This document shows, one piece after another, positions 16,114-24,802 of a stretch of DNA of 64,000 nt (positions within the stretch are counted from its first letter, which is position 1; the number at the start of each line of letters is the position of its first letter). Under the pieces are notes generated by a model. It was not told the origin of the DNA. It ran no database searches and saw nothing but the letters and a program-made list of their open reading frames with translations. Origin of the DNA: Polyangium jinanense (GTDB lineage: Bacteria > Myxococcota > Polyangia > Polyangiales > Polyangiaceae); assembly GCF_028435365.1 (NCBI RefSeq), contig NZ_JAGTJJ010000003.1:434001-498000 (forward strand). The letters are read 5' to 3'. Position numbers and translations under genes: made by a program.

Positions 16114-16680
16114 TCAGCGGTTCACGCGCTCGAGGTACTTGCCCTCGGTCGTGTCGACCTTGACCCACTCGCCTTCCTTCACGAAGAGCGGGACGTTGAT
16201 CACCGCGCCGGTCGAGAGCGTGGCGGGCTTGGTGGCGCCGCTCGCGGTGTCGCCCTTCACGCCCGGCTCGCAGGTCGTGATCTGCAGGACGACGCTCGGC
16301 GGAATGTCGACGCCGATCGGCTGCTCGTTGAAGAGCGTCACGTCGACGTTCATGCCGTCGGACAGCCACTGGGCGTCGTCGCCGACCTTGTCGCCGGGGA
16401 CGGTGATCTGCTCGCCCGTGTTCTGGTCCATGAACACGTAGTCGGAGCCTTCCGGGTAGATGTACTGGAACGTGCGCGTCTCGACGTTCGCCGGCTCGAG
16501 CTTCTCGCCCGACTTGAACGTCCGCTCCAGCACGTTGCCGTTTGCCATGTTCTTCAGCTTCACCCGGGTGAAGGCCTGGCCTTTGCCGGGCTTAACGAAC
16601 TGGAACTCGATGACGGAGAAGGGGTCCTTGCTCCCATCGAGCATCATCTTGAGGCCTTTACGGATGTCGCTCGTGTCCAT
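16114..16680 (-). CDS. efp: Translation elongation factor P
   Basis: EF-P relieves ribosome stalling at polyproline stretches by entering the E site. The 188-residue protein matches the full length of the family. The modification loop reads 'FVKPGKGQAF' with the lysine at residue 33, so a lysylation-type (EpmA-like) or comparable modification is expected; the modifying enzymes are not in the window. The second and third OB folds end with 'KPATLSTGAVINVPLFVKEGEWVKVDTTEGKY', diagnostic of EF-P. I start at the ATG at 16680 (MDTSDIRKGL). It is divergent from a TPR protein gene, with a 103-base gap. Confidence 0.97.
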   Translation of the reverse strand: MDTSDIRKGLKMMLDGSKDPFSVIEFQFVKPGKGQAFTRVKLKNMANGNVLERTFKSGEKLEPANVETRTFQYIYPEGSDYVFMDQNTGEQITVPGDKVGDDAQWLSDGMNVDVTLFNEQPIGVDIPPSVVLQITTCEPGVKGDTASGATKPATLSTGAVINVPLFVKEGEWVKVDTTEGKYLERVNR

Positions 16681-16783
16681 GCGGGGCGCTTCCTGGTAGC
16701 TTGACTTGGGCGCCCCCCTTAGCACAGGCAAGGGGGTGGCGCACAAGGGGCGAGGCGACTACCCCACCCTTCCGACGAAGATC

Positions 16784-17644
16784 ATGGATCAATTCGACGA
16801 CGAGTTGCGGGAGATCAAGCGTGAGATCGTCGAGTCTCGCGGGCTCATCATCAAGACGAACAACCTGACGAACGCGTTAGCGGCCGACCTCAAGACGATC
16901 TCCAAGCGCCAGCTCGGCTTCGAACGGCGGGCTTTCTGGAACAGCGCCAGCGCGAACCTGCTGTTCGTTCTGGTGGTGATCGGCGTCGTCAAGCTCGCCT
17001 GGGATGCGCGCATCGACTCCGTTCAAGCCGAAACCAAGCAAGCGAAGGACAAGATCGGAAAGCTCGAGTCCGACGTGAAGGAGATGCAGCGGCGCGCGGA
17101 CGACCGGACGCGGGCGGAGTCTGCGGCGGCGGCATTCTACGAGCTCGTACGAGCGGGCCGGCGGCAGGAGATCATCGACGGGTTCGAGGCGCTCCGGAAG
17201 GAGCCGCTCTCGCGGGCCGAGCTCGCCTTCTTCACGGACGCGGTGGACACGGCGCGGGCCGAGCTCGGCATCAAGAGCTACCAGCTCGGGCTCGATCACC
17301 TGCGCACGGGCCGCTGGCACGAGGCGGCCGTCGCGTTCGAGGACGCGATCCGCATGAAGGAGAACGCGGCGCACACGCCGTCGGCGCGGCTCAACCTGGC
17401 GCGCGCCTACCGCAAGCTGAACCGGCAGCGCGACGCGATCCCGATGCTGATGCAGCTCTCGGAGGCCTCGCCGGACAAGGAGATCACCGACGACGCGATG
17501 TTCCTGCTCTGCGAGTGCCTCGTCGACATCCAGGCCTGGAACGACGCGAAGACCACGCTGCGCGCCTTCATCCGCCGCTTCCCCGACAGCCCGTTCCTGA
17601 ACGACGCGCGGATGGAGCTCGCGGACATTTCACTCAAACACTGA
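16784..17644 (+). CDS. Membrane-anchored TPR protein
   Basis: A 286-residue protein. Residues 1-45 are a charged helix ('DDELREIKREIVESRGLIIK'), residues ~55-72 one membrane helix (SANLLFVLVVIGVVKLAW), 75-115 a coiled coil ('AETKQAKDKIGKLESDVKEM'), and ~160-286 tetratricopeptide-like repeats ('YQLGLDHLRTGRWHEAAVAF', 'SARLNLARAYRKLNRQRDAI', 'CLVDIQAWNDAKTTLRAF'). The last unit resembles outer-membrane-assembly or YbgF-type TPRs. It probably scaffolds an envelope complex; the partner is not identifiable. The ATG at 16784 is preferred over upstream in-frame codons, which lie close to the efp start. Confidence 0.82.
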   Translation: MDQFDDELREIKREIVESRGLIIKTNNLTNALAADLKTISKRQLGFERRAFWNSASANLLFVLVVIGVVKLAWDARIDSVQAETKQAKDKIGKLESDVKEMQRRADDRTRAESAAAAFYELVRAGRRQEIIDGFEALRKEPLSRAELAFFTDAVDTARAELGIKSYQLGLDHLRTGRWHEAAVAFEDAIRMKENAAHTPSARLNLARAYRKLNRQRDAIPMLMQLSEASPDKEITDDAMFLLCECLVDIQAWNDAKTTLRAFIRRFPDSPFLNDARMELADISLKH

Positions 17645-17651
17645 GGACGGG

Positions 17652-17673
17652 ATCGTTGGAGCAGAAACGATCA
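17652..17673. repeat. Intergenic hairpin element, copy 1
   Basis: ATCGTTGGAGCAGAAACGATCA between two convergent genes; GATCGTT (17651-17657) pairs with AACGATC (17666-17672) around an 8-base loop. An 18-of-22 identical copy occurs at 30929-30950, also between convergent genes. It may act as a bidirectional terminator or be a dispersed short repeat. Confidence 0.6.
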
Positions 17674-17696
17674 CCGGGTCGGTGCCCGGCGCATGT

Positions 17697-18251
17697 TCAC
17701 TTGCCGCCGCAGGGCGCCAGGATGGCTTCGAACGTGCCGGAGAGGCAGTCCGAGATCATCGAGCACGGCTGGGACAGGCAGGCCGTTAATTTGTCGACCA
17801 CGCTGTCCTGCGCGAGCTCGAAGCCGTAGCAGTAATCATCCAAAAACGGGTTCCCCTCCATGTTGCACTCCGCGAGCCGCGGGAGGCAGGCCGCGTCGAA
17901 GGCCTTCGTCGACGCCGTTTCGGGCATCGTCGGGGCGACGGTCGAGACACAAGAATCGGTCGACGTCATGCAATCGCGCTCGACCAAGCAGGTCTGGGTG
18001 GGGGCGACCGCCTCGGCGCGGTAGAGATTCCTGTAGCAAACCCATTGCGCGATGCATTCCTCGACCTGGTTCGGCTCGGGCATCTTGCCGCACGCCGTGT
18101 CCCGATCGAAAAGCGCCTGGCAGTGTTTCGAATCATCCGCCGGCTTCTGATCATTGTTCTCCGTCTCCTGCGGATCGTCGCTGCACCCGGGGAGACTCAT
18201 CGCGGCGACGAACGCGACGCCGATCACTCCAACCATCGTTCGCATCTTCAT
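17697..18251 (-). CDS. Cys-rich lipoprotein
   Basis: A 184-residue exported protein. MKMRTMVGVIGVAFVAAMSLPGC is a signal peptide with a clear lipobox (LPGC, Cys23). The mature part has an acidic N-terminal linker and then ten or more cysteines in a helical-looking domain ('CQALFDRDTACGKM', 'CIAQWVCYRNLY', 'CLVERDCMTSTDSCVS', 'CLSQPCSMISDCLSG'). This pattern recurs in myxobacterial lipoproteins of unknown role. An in-frame ATG two codons later is an alternative start. It begins one base after the stop of the esterase lipoprotein gene upstream, so the two form an operon. Confidence 0.8.
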   Translation of the reverse strand: MKMRTMVGVIGVAFVAAMSLPGCSDDPQETENNDQKPADDSKHCQALFDRDTACGKMPEPNQVEECIAQWVCYRNLYRAEAVAPTQTCLVERDCMTSTDSCVSTVAPTMPETASTKAFDAACLPRLAECNMEGNPFLDDYCYGFELAQDSVVDKLTACLSQPCSMISDCLSGTFEAILAPCGGK

Positions 18252-18252
18252 T

Positions 18253-19614
18253 TCACAACCCCTTGAACAGATCCATCGGTCGAAATACCCGCGCCCGCCA
18301 CGCCGCCTCGTTGTGCGGCGCCCCAGCTTCCCACCAGTGGTACACGTCCGTCTGCAGCGTGTAACCCACCGAAACCAGCACATCCCGCATCTGCGCGTTC
18401 TCGCAGGCGTTGTCGCCGATCCCCACGTCGTCCTCGATCCCGTCGCCGTCCGTGTCCTTGCATTTGGCCTCATTTTCGGCCTGGCCGAGCGCCGGATCCC
18501 CGCCACCCGAATCGAGGTAAAGCACCGTCGCGCGATGACCGTGCATCGCATACCGCTCGATCAGCGTCTCGTTCTTCGACGTCTCGCCCATCTTGCCCCA
18601 GCCCATCGTGCCCGAGAGGCTCGCCGCGTACTCGTATTCGTCCGGGAAACGGTCCGCGATGTGGAATGAAATGAGCCCGCCGAGCGACGAGCCCATCGTG
18701 CCCACCTTCGGCGGCTCGCCGTAGCGATCCGCGACGAGCTTGCGGACCGTGCCGTTCACGAAATCCGCATACGCATCGCCCTTGCCGCCCCAGGGCTCGA
18801 CCATGCCGTCCTCGTCGAGATCGATGATGTCGGGCACGTGCGTATATTCATCCATTCGACCGATGCCCGTGTTGTCGATTCCCACGAGCATCATCCCCAC
18901 AGGCACGCTGCTTTGCAGCATCCAGCCGCCCCACACCGCCTCCGGATCGAACAGGTTTTGCCCGTCGTGCACGTAAAGCACGTGCGTCGCCGTGCCCTCC
19001 GGCACCCACACGTTCACCGTGCGCTCCGGCATTTGCGCGTCGCCGATCCCGAAGAATCGATCGAGGTGCGCCACGTTCGGCGCGACCAGGCTCATTTCCC
19101 CGTTGTCGTCGTACGTGTACGAGCGCGCCCACGGGTCGGCCTCCCAGATCGTCTTGTTCGTGAACTTGTAGCGGCTGCCCGCCGCGACGTCCTTCAGGTG
19201 CAGAAAACGAAAGCCCGCGTTGTCGATCTTCATCGGGCTGCCCACCCAGCCGTCGTGATCACCCGCGACGAGATCCAGGCTCGGGTTCGTCGAGACGAAC
19301 AGATGCCCGCCCTCCACCCACACGGGCCATCCGTCGCTCGCGGCGTACTTGTCCATCGTGCCTTCGAGGTCCGCGCGGAGCTCGGCGAGCAGGCCGTCGA
19401 GGCTCGTCGCGGTCGAACCGCCTTGCCCCACGCCGCCCGTTCCACCTGTTCCGCCCGCGCCGCCGAGGCCGCCGCCGCCTTGCCCGGTTCCTCCCGCGCC
19501 TCCGCCGCTCCCGCCGTCCCCGCAGCCGACGATCATCGCCGCGAGCGCGACGAGCGCAGGGAAGAGCCTCCACGACCCGCAGACACGAGCACCCGAGGAA
19601 CGAGGGTTCGTCAT
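18253..19614 (-). CDS. Esterase-family alpha/beta hydrolase lipoprotein
   Basis: A 453-residue exported enzyme. The signal peptide ends 'ALAAMIVGCGDG' (lipobox VGC, Cys31), then a Gly-rich linker. Residues ~90-200 look like an N-terminal beta domain; ~200-440 match the Esterase (Esterase D/Fes, PF00756) fold: 'TVNVWVPEG', 'VLYVHDGQNLFD', 'VGIDNTG', and the nucleophile elbow 'VGTMGSSLGGLISF' with the catalytic Ser. The likely acid and His are in the 'LDSGGGD' and 'HWWEAGAPHNEAAW' segments. The substrate is unknown, perhaps a siderophore ester or polysaccharide acyl group. It is the first gene of a pair with the downstream lipoprotein. Confidence 0.88.
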   Translation of the reverse strand: MTNPRSSGARVCGSWRLFPALVALAAMIVGCGDGGSGGGAGGTGQGGGGLGGAGGTGGTGGVGQGGSTATSLDGLLAELRADLEGTMDKYAASDGWPVWVEGGHLFVSTNPSLDLVAGDHDGWVGSPMKIDNAGFRFLHLKDVAAGSRYKFTNKTIWEADPWARSYTYDDNGEMSLVAPNVAHLDRFFGIGDAQMPERTVNVWVPEGTATHVLYVHDGQNLFDPEAVWGGWMLQSSVPVGMMLVGIDNTGIGRMDEYTHVPDIIDLDEDGMVEPWGGKGDAYADFVNGTVRKLVADRYGEPPKVGTMGSSLGGLISFHIADRFPDEYEYAASLSGTMGWGKMGETSKNETLIERYAMHGHRATVLYLDSGGGDPALGQAENEAKCKDTDGDGIEDDVGIGDNACENAQMRDVLVSVGYTLQTDVYHWWEAGAPHNEAAWRARVFRPMDLFKGL

Positions 19615-19693
19615 GACGTACCGCCTCCCGAAGTAGCGAACGAGGAGCGGAGTGTGTGCGTGTGGCTCCGCGAAGGCAACGGCCGCGACGGTG

Positions 19694-21055
19694 TCAGCGG
19701 CGCCGTGTTTTGCGTCCCTCGCGCTCCGCTTCCGCGGCTTCTTCCTCAGCGAGGCGCTCGTCCTCGGATACGTCGGCCTGGTCCTTCACATCGACGCGAA
19801 CCCGTTTTTCCCCGCTCGGATCGTTCACCTCTTGCACCTCGATCCGGGGGCCTTCGTTCTTCAGATCCTGCGCGCGACGGCGGATGATGCCCTTCGCGCG
19901 TTCGAGCGATCCGTGCGCCATCTTGCCCGCCTCGTTCACCGCGACGGCCGCCTCGCGGAGCGCCTTGCCGAAGAGGAGCGACAGCATGTTCAGCACGAAC
20001 GGCGCGATCACGCGCACGCCGAGCAGGACCGCGAGCTGTGCGACCGTGAGCCCGAACAGCAGAAAGCCCGCGATCGGACCGGGGATCAGCTCCGAGCCTG
20101 CGTTCTTCTCATACTCTCGCGCCCAGCGTTCTTGCCGCTGCTCCCAGCGCTCGCGCCGCTGTTCCCAGCGCTCGGCTCTTCGCTCGGCTTTTCGCTCTCG
20201 CTTCTCCGCTTTGCGCTCGGCCTTCTCCTCGCCCTTCGCCGCGTGTTTGTCCGCCTTCTTCGACGGCGCCTCGCCGAGCTTTTCGAGGAGCGGCGCGAGC
20301 CGGTGCGCGCGTTTGTCCGGGTCGGGCTCGAGCATGGCCACGAGCGCGGCCACGAGCGCGGGACGCGCCGAACGACCGAGCGCGGCTTCGACGTCGATGG
20401 CGAGGCCTTTGTGCGGCAAATCCTCGGGTTGCATACCCGTGAGCATCGAGACGGCCGTCGCGCCGATCGCGTAGACGTCGGAGGCGGGCATCGCGCGGCC
20501 CTGGAACTGCTCGGGCGCCATGAACCCGAACGTGCCGACCACGGTGCTGCCGCCTTCGGGCTTCATCTTGTCGCGCACGGCGCCGAAATCGATCAGGGCA
20601 AACGATCCGTCGGGCCTCCGGAGCACGTTGCTCGGCTTGATGTCGCGGTGCACCACGGGCGGCGCGCGGCCGTGCAGGTAGTCGAGGATCGCCGAGGCGT
20701 CGCGGAGCAAGCGGATCACGTCGGCCTCGCCGAGCGTCGCGCCGCGCTTCTGCATCGCGGCGAGGCTCTCGCCCTCGATTTTCTGGGTGACGAGGAAGAG
20801 CTCGCCGCCCTCTTCGAAGTGCTCGACGTAGCGGGGCAGGCCTGGGTGCGACAGGTTCGCGAGCACACGCGCCTCGCGCTCGGCGAGCTCCACCTCTTTC
20901 CAGCTCTTCGCGCCGCGCACGCGGAATCGCTTGATCGCGACGGGCTGGCCTTCCTTCTTGTCGACGGCCTCGAACGTCGCGCCTTGCCCGCCCTCGCCGA
21001 GGAGGCGCACGACCGCGTATCGACCCTCGCGCAAGTTCTCCGGTGCGTCGCTCAT
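19694..21055 (-). CDS. Membrane-anchored Ser/Thr protein kinase
   Basis: A 453-residue Hanks-type kinase. The kinase domain (residues ~13-260) has the Gly loop 'LLGEGGQGATF', Lys42 (VAIK), HRDIKPSN at 136-143 and DFG at 156-158, so all catalytic residues are present. 'GTFGFMAPEQF' is the activation-segment end. Residues ~265-320 are a strongly charged, Trp-containing coiled coil with a WEQRxER repeat. Residues ~325-362 are hydrophobic and likely a membrane hairpin. The C-terminal 90 residues are polar and acidic. It probably phosphorylates Ser/Thr targets at the inner membrane. It is divergent from the VWA lipoprotein gene. Confidence 0.92.
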   Translation of the reverse strand: MSDAPENLREGRYAVVRLLGEGGQGATFEAVDKKEGQPVAIKRFRVRGAKSWKEVELAEREARVLANLSHPGLPRYVEHFEEGGELFLVTQKIEGESLAAMQKRGATLGEADVIRLLRDASAILDYLHGRAPPVVHRDIKPSNVLRRPDGSFALIDFGAVRDKMKPEGGSTVVGTFGFMAPEQFQGRAMPASDVYAIGATAVSMLTGMQPEDLPHKGLAIDVEAALGRSARPALVAALVAMLEPDPDKRAHRLAPLLEKLGEAPSKKADKHAAKGEEKAERKAEKRERKAERRAERWEQRRERWEQRQERWAREYEKNAGSELIPGPIAGFLLFGLTVAQLAVLLGVRVIAPFVLNMLSLLFGKALREAAVAVNEAGKMAHGSLERAKGIIRRRAQDLKNEGPRIEVQEVNDPSGEKRVRVDVKDQADVSEDERLAEEEAAEAEREGRKTRRR

Positions 21056-21118
21056 GAAGTCCGCGGGCAGGGACGATAGCGCAAAAATCGACCTCGGGTG
21101 AAGTTTGATTCCGTGGCC

Positions 21119-21127
21119 TGCTATACG
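21119..21127 (+). promoter_or_regulatory. Possible extended -10 promoter
   Basis: TG-C-TATACG (21119-21127) resembles an extended -10 element about 30 bases upstream of the VWA lipoprotein start, followed by a GAAGGGA ribosome site. No good -35 hexamer lies at 17 bases. It is in the divergent gap with the kinase gene. Weak evidence. Confidence 0.3.
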
Positions 21128-21157
21128 AATTTCCGGACTCGTGATAGGAAGGGAGCC

Positions 21158-22390
21158 ATGCGAGTACGGAAAACGAATTGGCTTGGGATGATCGTGGGCG
21201 GTTTGTCGCTCGGGCTTGCGCTCGTAGGGGCGTGTTCGGCGTCGGGCGGGAGCGGGAGCGGCGCGACGGATGGCGCGGGCGCTTCCGGCGCTTCGGGGCA
21301 AGGCGGCGCGGGCGCGTCGGGCGGCAATGGGCCCGGCACGGGCGGCAGCGGCGGCGACATTTTCGTCGGGTCGGGCAGCGGCACGGGCGGCGGGCTCCCG
21401 GACGCCGATACGTGTGCGAGCGTCTCGTCCGAGGCGACGGCGGGCAAGCAGCCGGCGGATATCATCATCGCGGTCGACACGTCGGGCAGCATGGACGAGG
21501 AGATCGCCGAGGTGCAGGCGAACCTGAACAAGTTCGCGCAGCTCATCACGGCGAGCGGGATCGATGTGCACGTCGTGATGATCGCGGACGCGACGATGTG
21601 CATCCCCGCGCCGCTCGGAAGCGGGAGCTGCAATGGAATGGACGAGAAACTCCCGGGCTACCGGCACGTCGTGCAGACCGTCGCCAGCACGGACGCGTTC
21701 CAGCAGATCCTGAACACGTATCCGCAATGGAAGGACGTGTTGCGGCCGAACGCGGTGAAGACGATCGCCGTCGTGTCGGACGACGACTCGGACATGAGCG
21801 CCACGAATTTCAAGAATCAGATGATCGCGCTCGATCCGACGTTTTCGGGCTTCAAGTTCGACGCGATCGTCTCGTTCACGTCGGGCGACCTCTGTCCGCT
21901 CGAGTGCGGCTTCTTCGCCTGTCCGAATTGCGCGAACCCCTGCTGCAACAAGGTCTCGCCCGTCTGCGAGCCGCTCTCGGCGGCCGAGGGCAAGGTTTAC
22001 AAGGAGCTCGTGCAGCAGACGGGCGGCGTGATCGGCGACCTCTGCACCCAGAACTTCGATCCGGTCTTCAACAGCATGGCGACCGCGGTCGTCTCGGAGG
22101 TGAAGATCTCCTGCGATTACCCGATCCCGGTTCCGCCCGACGGCACGACGATCGACCCGACGAAGGTCAACGTGGTCTACACGAACAGCAATGGCACGAA
22201 GACCACCATTTACAACGTGCCCACGGGCCAGGCCGATTGCGGGAACACGGGCGGCTGGTATTACGATGTGCCCGGGGCGCCCACGAAGATCACGATGTGC
22301 CAGAACACCTGTGCCGCGCTCCAGGGCGACGCGGGCGGGAAGGTCGAGGTGCTCTTCGGCTGCGAGACGCAGGTGAAGCCGCCGGAATGA
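21158..22390 (+). CDS. VWA-like domain lipoprotein
   Basis: A 410-residue exported protein. The signal peptide 'GLSLGLALVGAC' ends at a lipobox-like Cys27, followed by a long Gly/Ser linker (residues ~28-80). Residues ~95-310 look like a von Willebrand A domain: the strand and MIDAS motif 'DIIIAVDTSGSMDEE', later 'KTIAVVSDDDSDM' (likely metal residues), and a Cys-rich insert ('CPLECGFFACPNCANPCCNK'). The C-terminal ~90 residues form a separate beta domain with Cys pairs. VWA domains bind protein ligands through a metal ion; the ligand is unknown. A GGGAG site precedes the ATG at 21158. Confidence 0.85.
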   Translation: MRVRKTNWLGMIVGGLSLGLALVGACSASGGSGSGATDGAGASGASGQGGAGASGGNGPGTGGSGGDIFVGSGSGTGGGLPDADTCASVSSEATAGKQPADIIIAVDTSGSMDEEIAEVQANLNKFAQLITASGIDVHVVMIADATMCIPAPLGSGSCNGMDEKLPGYRHVVQTVASTDAFQQILNTYPQWKDVLRPNAVKTIAVVSDDDSDMSATNFKNQMIALDPTFSGFKFDAIVSFTSGDLCPLECGFFACPNCANPCCNKVSPVCEPLSAAEGKVYKELVQQTGGVIGDLCTQNFDPVFNSMATAVVSEVKISCDYPIPVPPDGTTIDPTKVNVVYTNSNGTKTTIYNVPTGQADCGNTGGWYYDVPGAPTKITMCQNTCAALQGDAGGKVEVLFGCETQVKPPE

Positions 22391-22396
22391 GCGGAT

Positions 22397-23242
22397 TCAA
22401 TCCTCCGGCGGCGCCCACGCGTGGCGCCGGACCCACGTGCCCACGAGCGTCGATTGCACGACCGCCGCGGTCGTGATCACGACTCCCACGAGATACGGCC
22501 CGAAAAACGGGATGAGCCCCACCGTGTAGGCCGCGAGCAGGATGGCCGCCATGCCTGCCGCGGTCGACGCGACGAAGAGCCCCAACAGCTTTCCATAGGC
22601 CCCGGGCGAATGCGAGACGATCGCAACCCAGGCGACCGGCCAGAGGCCATTGATGGTGTGCCCGGTCATCGCGATCGCGAGGATCACCGCGGGCGTCACC
22701 GCGATCCCCACGAGGGCGAGGGCGAGCGTGAGATATACATTTCCAGGCAGGAGGATCTCCGAGAGGATCGCCGGCCAGAAGCCGCCGAGCACACATACGA
22801 GGCCGCGCAGGAACGAAAGGAAAAGATCCCAGCGCGAGGTAAAACTCGCCGAAAAAGGGAGGCCCGGCGCGTCGCGGCCCACGTGCTCCACAATCTGGAA
22901 ATAGACGGCGGAGAGCGTGCCGAGGTAAATCACGTTGAAAAACGTGGAGACGGAGGCCACCGGGATGGCGGTGAGCCAGTAAGGCACGGAGAGCGCGGCG
23001 ACGAGGAACAGGCCCTCTTCGTCGAACGGGCGGCGCAAGGCGAGGGCGAAGTCATCGCGTTCGGGGCGCTCGGGCTCGGGCAGGGACCGCGCGAGGGCGC
23101 CGCAGCGCGGGCACATCGTCAAAGGCCTCGCGTTTTGCTCCGTGACGAGGCGCTTGAGGCACGGCGTGCAATGAAGCGCGCCGCATTGCGTGCATTCGTG
23201 CGTCGCGTTCGTCCCGGGGTGTGTCTGGCAGGGGCCCGCCAT
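22397..23242 (-). CDS. Zinc-ribbon multi-pass membrane protein (Yip1-like)
   Basis: A 281-residue protein. Residues 1-55 hold a zinc-binding segment: 'CQTHPGTNATHECTQCGALHC' followed by 'CLKR' and 'CPRCGALAR', a B-box-like or ribbon C/H pattern. From ~85 on there are five or six membrane helices ('LFLVAALSVPYWLTAIPVAS', 'FFNVIYLGTLSAVYF', 'FLRGLVCVLGGFWPAILSEI', 'LTLALALVGIAVTPAVILAI', 'LLGLFVASTAAGMAAILLAAY', 'YLVGVVITTAAVVQSTLVG'). This arrangement resembles bacterial Yip1/DUF4013-type proteins of unknown function. It is convergent with the VWA gene, only six bases apart. Confidence 0.78.
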   Translation of the reverse strand: MAGPCQTHPGTNATHECTQCGALHCTPCLKRLVTEQNARPLTMCPRCGALARSLPEPERPERDDFALALRRPFDEEGLFLVAALSVPYWLTAIPVASVSTFFNVIYLGTLSAVYFQIVEHVGRDAPGLPFSASFTSRWDLFLSFLRGLVCVLGGFWPAILSEILLPGNVYLTLALALVGIAVTPAVILAIAMTGHTINGLWPVAWVAIVSHSPGAYGKLLGLFVASTAAGMAAILLAAYTVGLIPFFGPYLVGVVITTAAVVQSTLVGTWVRRHAWAPPED

Positions 23243-23293
23243 CGAAGGAGGAGCGTTTACCCGAATCGGGAAGGAAAGGCAATGTAGAGCGCG

Positions 23294-24802
23294 TCATGCG
23301 CCGCGCACGAAACGCAAGTGCTCCCCAGGGCGCCGCCGCGCGAGCGCGCCGAGCGACGCGCGCCGCACGACGGCGAGGACCGGATACCCGCCCGTCGTCG
23401 GATGATCCGGCCCGAGCACGATAGGCGTGCCGTCCGTCGTGACCTGCACGGCGCCGCGGAGCATTGGCACGGGCAGGGCGAGATCGGGCCGATCGCGCGG
23501 GATGTTCGCGCCTTCGAGCCTTTGCCCCACCCGGTCGCCGAGACGCGAGACGGTGAACGTGGACGTGAGGAGCACGTCGAGCGCGTCCGCGGGAAAACGG
23601 CTCCGGTGCGGGCCTTCGTCGATCACGATCGTGGCGATTTCGTTTTCGACGGCCGGCGTGGAATGGCGCGAAGGCCGCGTGGCGGCGGTTTCCGGATCAC
23701 CCACGGCCACAACGTCTCGCCGCCGGAGCGCGCGTCCCGCCGCGCCGCCGAGCCGCGCGACGAGCAAGGTCGCTCGCGCGCCGAGCGCCATGGGTACGTC
23801 GATCCCGCCGCGCGCCGCGAGATAACGCACGGCGCGGGGGCCTTCCTCCACGCGGAACGATTCTCCATCCGCGAGACGAATGGGCGCCGCGCCGTCCACC
23901 GAAAGGATGAGCTCTCCCCGGGCCCGCACGGTCAACGCGCCGAGCGGCACCTCGATCGCGGCCGCATCGGGCGTATTGCCCACGGCCTCGTTCGCGGCCG
24001 CGTGCGTCTCCGGATCGAGCGGCCCCGACGGCGGAAGCCCCCGTGCGAGTTGCCCCGCGCGTCCTCCATCCTGCACCGTCGCGCACGCGGGCGCGGCCTC
24101 CACGACGAGGGCGCGGGTGGATTGTTCATTGGGGACAACCTCCTTCCGCGCCGGCATCGCCTCCGCCTCGCTCACCGGCTCGAACCGCACCCGATCTCCC
24201 GGCGAGAACAGAATCGGCGGATTGCGGCCTGGATCAAAAAGCGCGGCCCCGGGCGCGCGGCCGAGCAGGTTCCAGCCCCCGGGCGAATCGAAAGGATAGA
24301 TGCCGGTAAACGTCCCCGCGATGCCCACGCTGCCCGCCGCCACGCGTGGCCGCGGCGAGCTCCGGCGCGGCAAAACCAGCCTGGGGTCGATCGGCCCGCA
24401 ATACCCGAAACCCGGCAGAAACCCGACGAGCTCGACCGTGACCTCACGCTCGGCGTGCAGGCGCACGACCGCCTCCGTCGAGACGCCGAGCGTGCCTGCG
24501 ACCGCTTCGAGATCCGGCCCATCGTATACCACGGGGATCACGTGCGTTCGTCCGGACACATGTGCCCGTGCCGCGCCGGAGACCGCGGCCTTGATCGTCC
24601 GGACAACCTCGTCCGAACACGCGACGTTTGCCAAGACGACCACCCCGCCGCCGACCACCACGTCGCTCCCCGGAAACACCTCGCGCAACGCGGAGGCCGC
24701 TGCATGCGTTCGCGCGGCCCGATCCGGCGCGCTCTCCACGCCGAGATCGACGTACACGGCCGATTCCCCGTACGAAAGGACGCTCGTTCCGCCGTCGCTC
24801 AC
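23294..24802 (-). CDS. pxpBC: 5-oxoprolinase subunits B and C fused in one chain
   Basis: A 502-residue protein joining PxpB (KipI-like, ~1-205) and PxpC (KipA/biotin-dependent carboxylase-like, ~225-502). PxpB is seen from 'LSYGESAVYVDLG', 'VGFLPGFGYCGPIDPRLVLPRR' region and 'RVAAGSVGIAG'. PxpC is seen from 'ATVQDGGRAGQLARGLPPSG', 'AANEAVGNTPDAAAIEVPLG' and 'LGPDHPTTGGYPVLAVV'. With PxpA it converts 5-oxoproline, a glutathione and N-terminal Gln by-product, to glutamate using ATP. The GTG start overlaps the pxpA stop by four bases. The two subunits are separate genes in E. coli; the fusion is known in other bacteria. Confidence 0.93.
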   Translation of the reverse strand: MSDGGTSVLSYGESAVYVDLGVESAPDRAARTHAAASALREVFPGSDVVVGGGVVVLANVACSDEVVRTIKAAVSGAARAHVSGRTHVIPVVYDGPDLEAVAGTLGVSTEAVVRLHAEREVTVELVGFLPGFGYCGPIDPRLVLPRRSSPRPRVAAGSVGIAGTFTGIYPFDSPGGWNLLGRAPGAALFDPGRNPPILFSPGDRVRFEPVSEAEAMPARKEVVPNEQSTRALVVEAAPACATVQDGGRAGQLARGLPPSGPLDPETHAAANEAVGNTPDAAAIEVPLGALTVRARGELILSVDGAAPIRLADGESFRVEEGPRAVRYLAARGGIDVPMALGARATLLVARLGGAAGRALRRRDVVAVGDPETAATRPSRHSTPAVENEIATIVIDEGPHRSRFPADALDVLLTSTFTVSRLGDRVGQRLEGANIPRDRPDLALPVPMLRGAVQVTTDGTPIVLGPDHPTTGGYPVLAVVRRASLGALARRRPGEHLRFVRGA